Assembly: GCA_905181755.1 (NCBI GenBank)
Contig: CAJIYY010000030.1
Span: 1-24,401 of the forward strand
Length of the DNA: 24,401 nt
DNA from: Candidatus Dadabacteria bacterium UBA1144
GTDB lineage: Bacteria > Desulfobacterota_D > UBA1144
Direction of reading: 5' to 3'
Of the stretch, positions 21,045 through 24,401 are shown piece by piece. The position numbers and the translations under genes were made by a program. Positions within the stretch are counted from its first letter, which is position 1. Each line of letters opens with the position of its first letter. The notes beneath the pieces were generated by a model. It was not told the DNA's origin, did no database searches, and saw only the letters and a program-made list of their open reading frames with translations.

Positions 21045-22458
21045 GATTAAACCTCTTCCTTATTATGTCTCCCACTACAGTTGGGTTACCTTTACCTTTT
21101 GTTTCTCTCATTACTTGACCCATAAAGAAGCTTAATAATTTCAACTCCCCATCAAGAAGTCTCTTCTTCTCATCAGGATTATTTTCAAGAACCTTATCAA
21201 TGACCTCATTTAACAAGTCCTCAGAGCTTTCCTGCTTTAAGTCCAAGGAATCAATTAGTACATCGACATCTTCATTGGAAACTACTAGATTTTCCAACAA
21301 TTCTTTACCAGAATTATTATTAATCTTTCCTTCTTTTACCGCTTGTAGAAATTTTGCGAAATTTTCCTCCTTAAGATTAAAGGTATCTAAGCCAATATAC
21401 TTAATAATTTCAGTAATAGTCCACTTGGAAGTTATCTTAGGATCTTTAATAAAATCTAATGTCTTGTCAAAAAATTTGGCAAGAGACTTGTTCGACAGCA
21501 GAACTTCGGAATCATCCTTGGATAATTTATATTGATTAATATAAATATTCATTTTCTCATTATAAGATTCTAAGGATGAGCTCTTTAGTGCGTCAATTCT
21601 TTCCTGAGTTAAAATCAAAGGTTTTAAATCTGGGTCTGGGAAATATCTATAATCATGAGCATCTTCTTTGGACCTCATAGAAAATGTCTTATTAGAACTA
21701 GAGTTGTAAAGTCTTGTTTCTTGAACTACATTTTCACCATTAGTTAGAAGCTTAGTTTGCCTTAAAATCTCATAATCTATAGCCTTCTTGACGAACTTAA
21801 AAGAATTTATATTTTTAATCTCAGCTTTAACTCCTAATTCCACATCTCCGATTTGTCTAATTGATATATTTGCATCACAACGAAAATTTCCCTCCTCCAT
21901 GTTACAATCTGAAACTCCCGCATATATTAAGATATTCCTTAATTTTTTTAAATAGCTCACTGCTTCATCAGCAGAAGAAAGATCAGGCTCAGAGACAATC
22001 TCTATCAGTGGGACACCAGCTCTATTTAAATCAACCATAGAGGAACTATCCGAGATATCATGAATCAACTTTCCAGCATCTTCCTCCATGTGAATCCTAT
22101 TAATTCTTATACTCTTATCTATTCCTTTAGAATCAGGAATTACCAGAGTCCCATTTGAAGCCAATGGCTCATCATATTGACTAATCTGATACCCTTTAGG
22201 TAAGTCAGGATAAAAATAATGCTTCCTGGCAAAAGTTGACCTAACATTAATATGACAATCTGTTGACAAACTCGCAAGAATCGCCAAATCAACTGCCTTA
22301 TCGTTTAGAACTGGCAAGGCTCCAGGTAGACCTAAGTCTACTACTGAAACATTACGATTGGGGTCCTCTCCAAAATCATTATTTGATGAGGAAAACAACT
22401 TTGTTTTAGTCTTAAGTTGCGAGTGAACCTCAAGTCCAATTACTGCTTCAAATTTCAT
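21037..22458 (-). CDS. gatB: Asp/Glu-tRNA amidotransferase subunit B
   Basis: This 473-residue protein binds misacylated tRNA and amidates it. Seen: IGLEVHSQLKTKTKLFS (7-23), LGLPGALPVLN, HYFYPDLPKGYQISQ, IHMEEDAGKL, DLNRAGVPLIEIVSEPD, DCNMEEGNFRCDANIS, EIKNINSFKFV, MRSKEDAHDYRYFPDPDL, and a C-terminal YqeY-like helical domain ending GDIIRKRFNL. All expected segments and length are present. AAGGAG five bases before the ATG is a strong Shine-Dalgarno, partly inside a 10-base palindrome CTTACGTAAG (22467-22476). gatB is separated from gatCA by plsC, gshB and carA. Confidence 0.95.
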   Translation of the reverse strand: MKFEAVIGLEVHSQLKTKTKLFSSSNNDFGEDPNRNVSVVDLGLPGALPVLNDKAVDLAILASLSTDCHINVRSTFARKHYFYPDLPKGYQISQYDEPLASNGTLVIPDSKGIDKSIRINRIHMEEDAGKLIHDISDSSSMVDLNRAGVPLIEIVSEPDLSSADEAVSYLKKLRNILIYAGVSDCNMEEGNFRCDANISIRQIGDVELGVKAEIKNINSFKFVKKAIDYEILRQTKLLTNGENVVQETRLYNSSSNKTFSMRSKEDAHDYRYFPDPDLKPLILTQERIDALKSSSLESYNEKMNIYINQYKLSKDDSEVLLSNKSLAKFFDKTLDFIKDPKITSKWTITEIIKYIGLDTFNLKEENFAKFLQAVKEGKINNNSGKELLENLVVSNEDVDVLIDSLDLKQESSEDLLNEVIDKVLENNPDEKKRLLDGELKLLSFFMGQVMRETKGKGNPTVVGDIIRKRFNLS

Positions 22459-22510
22459 AAGAACTCCTTACGTAAGAATTATCTAATATATTACAAAGTA
22501 ATCAATAATA

Positions 22511-23167
22511 TTATTTGATAATTTTACCGGTTTTTGAATACCAAAGAATTAAATCCAAAGACGAAAGACTTAAATTGTGTCTTAACGCAATTACTTTGAG
22601 AATATTCTCAATTTCAATGTAAGTCTGCTCGTTTAAAACAGAGACCTTCTTACTTATTAATCCGGAATCTTTCAATAAATTTATTATGTGTTTGTCTAAG
22701 ATTGCGTAATCATCAAAACCTATATTCCTAAGAAAATGACTTGCGGCTTTCATTCCAACTCCTTGAATACCTGGATTAGATGAAAAAAACCTCCTCCTAT
22801 TATAATGACTAGAGTTATCTTTAAAAATCTTCGCAAATTCATTTTTGTGAAAATTCTCAAGATACTCTCTTGTATTAAATATATACTTTCCCCTTAAATT
22901 ATAGAATCTGTAGCAACTCTTGAGCCTTACTACAATCTGATCTAAACTTTGAACGAAAACGCAATTATCTAATTTTAGAGCATTCACTGTCTTTAAAGCT
23001 AATTCAGCACTAGTGCCTGCCGCTAATATAACAAATACAAGCTCAAGAAAAGTATCCTTATAACTATTTATATTTACTGAAGAAAACAAGTCCATCTTTT
23101 CTGCAATTTCGATTTTTTTTTCTTGAAGGACTTTTTCTATTACTAAGTCTATATCTACTTTATTCAT
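22511..23167 (-). CDS. ogg: Ogg2-type 8-oxoguanine DNA glycosylase/AP lyase
   Basis: This 218-residue helix-hairpin-helix glycosylase removes 8-oxoguanine and nicks the abasic site. Family marks: ELVFVILAAGTSAELALKT (canonical ELcFCILtAnssA), CYRFYNLRGKYI, GIQGVGMKAASHFLRNIG (hairpin with catalytic Lys140), YAILDKHII (catalytic Asp158) and LSSLDLILWYSKTGKIIK at the C-terminus. This is the Ogg2 family best known from archaea and Thermotoga-like bacteria, not MutM or Nth. I chose ATG at 23167, overlapping the mltD stop in ATGAATAA; a start at 23203 would add 12 residues inside mltD. No iron-sulfur cysteine cluster is present, as expected for Ogg2. Confidence 0.88.
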   Translation of the reverse strand: MNKVDIDLVIEKVLQEKKIEIAEKMDLFSSVNINSYKDTFLELVFVILAAGTSAELALKTVNALKLDNCVFVQSLDQIVVRLKSCYRFYNLRGKYIFNTREYLENFHKNEFAKIFKDNSSHYNRRRFFSSNPGIQGVGMKAASHFLRNIGFDDYAILDKHIINLLKDSGLISKKVSVLNEQTYIEIENILKVIALRHNLSLSSLDLILWYSKTGKIIK

Positions 23168-24377
23168 TTGATTTAATAATCTTAAGCGACTGTCCAACCT
23201 CAATCTTGTTGGACACTAGGTTGTTAACTCTCTTTAAGTCTTTTTTTGTTACATTAAACTTTTCGGCAATGAGACCTAGGGAGTCTCCCTTCTTAACTAA
23301 GTACACAAAAGACCCCGAGTCTTTTGAATTATCATTTCTAAAAATCTTTTTATAAACCAATATTTCTTGACCAGTATATATAGTAGTCGACTTCATATTG
23401 TTCAGCTTAAGTATCTCCTTGACTGAATTAGAATAAATTTCACCAATTGACCCCAAAGTGTCTCCCTTTTTAACTTGATACTTGGAGATAACTTTAGATT
23501 CAGGGCTTGAAGCTAACTTGGCATATACTGTCTCCTTTAGCCCAAGAGGTACATATATTGAATAAGGACCATCTGGAGGGGTAACATCCCTTAACAATGA
23601 AGAATTAATTTCTTTTAATAAGGTAAAGTCAATGTCGGAGATTTTAGAGATGTATTCCAATGAAGTCTGTGGAGGTAGCTTTACTTTTTCCATTTTCATT
23701 CTTGGCTGTATCTTCTTATTGCTAAATCCAAACTTATCCATATTTTTAGAAATATAAATAACAGCAAGAATTTGAGGAACATACTCCTTAGTTTGTTTAG
23801 GGAAGGTGTGCTGTGATAGGTACCAAAAATCTCTTGATTTATGTTCCTTAATAGCTCTTTTAACTGTTAGGTCTCCAGAATTATAGCCAGCCATTGCCAG
23901 TTCCCATGAACCGAATTTTCCTTTCAGGCTTCTTAAATATTTTGCAGCCGCATAAGTAGACTTCACAAAGTCTCTTCTTTCATCAACCCACTTGTCTACC
24001 CGTAAGTCAAAGATACGACCAGTACTAGGCATAAATTGCCAAAGCCCTACTGCTCCAGCTTTTGAGGAAATATTTACCTGAAATCCACTTTCAATCATTG
24101 ATAGATAGATAAGATCTTCTGGTATATCGTATTCCTTAAATATGGAATATATTACATCTTTAAAATACCCCTGCCTTCTATAGGCCATTTTAAAAAAAAC
24201 TCTTCCTTTCTCATTTTTTGAAAAATAATTAATGTACTTATTTACCTTACTATTTTTAAATTTTGAATTATTAATTGATGAGACCGTAGCTATACTATTG
24301 TTAAAGTTATAATTTTCTGATAAAGCAGTGCCTGAGCAAAGCAAGAAAAATATTAACACTAAATAAAGAAATCTCAT
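23160..24377 (-). CDS. mltD: Membrane-bound lytic murein transglycosylase D-like, with two LysM domains
   Basis: This 405-residue protein has a signal peptide (about 1-20; the Leu-Cys-Ser-Gly near residue 14 is a possible but weak lipobox). The SLT domain (about 75-200) has catalytic Glu96 in YLSMIESGF, KAGAVGLWQFMPSTGR (106-121) and AMAGYNSG (161-168), all MltD-like. Two LysM peptidoglycan-binding domains follow (about 299-343 and 357-401), each with a VKKGD[TS]LG core. It cleaves glycan strands, forming 1,6-anhydromuramic ends, in the periplasm. The stop overlaps the ogg start, so mltD-ogg-gatB appear co-transcribed, which is an odd mix. The promoter is off or at the window edge (no Shine-Dalgarno is obvious). 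Confidence 0.92.
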   Translation of the reverse strand: MRFLYLVLIFFLLCSGTALSENYNFNNSIATVSSINNSKFKNSKVNKYINYFSKNEKGRVFFKMAYRRQGYFKDVIYSIFKEYDIPEDLIYLSMIESGFQVNISSKAGAVGLWQFMPSTGRIFDLRVDKWVDERRDFVKSTYAAAKYLRSLKGKFGSWELAMAGYNSGDLTVKRAIKEHKSRDFWYLSQHTFPKQTKEYVPQILAVIYISKNMDKFGFSNKKIQPRMKMEKVKLPPQTSLEYISKISDIDFTLLKEINSSLLRDVTPPDGPYSIYVPLGLKETVYAKLASSPESKVISKYQVKKGDTLGSIGEIYSNSVKEILKLNNMKSTTIYTGQEILVYKKIFRNDNSKDSGSFVYLVKKGDSLGLIAEKFNVTKKDLKRVNNLVSNKIEVGQSLKIIKSNE

Positions 24378-24401
24378 TACTTAAACAACTTCTTAATTGA
24401 T

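Overview
The window is a gene-dense, strongly AT-rich stretch of bacterial chromosome. It carries about 26 protein genes, one tRNA and no intergenic gap over 150 bases. The cell is a Gram-negative diderm: there is a TolC-type outer membrane protein with a HlyD adaptor and a MacB-type ABC pair, an RseP site-2 protease, and a periplasmic LysM lytic transglycosylase. Glutathione synthetase, a DUF1285 protein, the transamidosome genes gatA, gatB and gatC, and a non-mevalonate isoprenoid gene (dxr) fit a proteobacterium-like lineage with a compact genome. I cannot place it more precisely from sequence alone. No transposase, integrase, phage gene, CRISPR array or integron was seen.

Layout. 1-386: 3' end of a DUF1285 gene, tail to tail with hemW (minus). 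1551-9716 (plus): a tightly packed run of eight genes, tolC-like, hlyD-like, ABC ATPase, MacB-like permease, a 64-residue membrane protein, uppS, dxr and rseP. Most junctions overlap or nearly abut, so this is probably one operon joining an efflux or lipoprotein exporter to envelope lipid synthesis. 9706-11123 (minus): a chlorite-dismutase-family heme protein and an UPF0173 metal hydrolase. 11201-12457 (plus): serS. 12600-15390 (minus): rpsB-tsf-pyrH-frr. 15497-16423 (plus): tRNA-Ser(UGA) directly followed by rsmI. 16427-20266 (minus): carA-gshB-gatC-gatA, with gatA broken by one frameshift. 20328-21044 (plus): plsC. 21037-24377 (minus): mltD, an Ogg2-type 8-oxoguanine glycosylase, and gatB.

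The genes are mostly housekeeping: translation (S2, EF-Ts, RRF, SerRS, tRNA-Ser, GatCAB, RsmI), nucleotides (PyrH, CarA), envelope (UppS, Dxr, RseP, PlsC, MltD), heme (HemW, HemQ-like), redox and repair (GshB, Ogg2). I see no new defence or mobile system.

The parts worth a second look are: the gatA frameshift; a perfect 16-base inverted repeat inside dxr; a broken-up rpsB-to-rseP superoperon lacking cdsA; UppS and RsmI with substitutions in otherwise conserved motifs; an 11-residue amphipathic repeat on the cytoplasmic side of the HlyD-like adaptor; a tRNA seven bases ahead of a start codon; and several promoters lying so close to start codons that leaderless mRNAs are likely.
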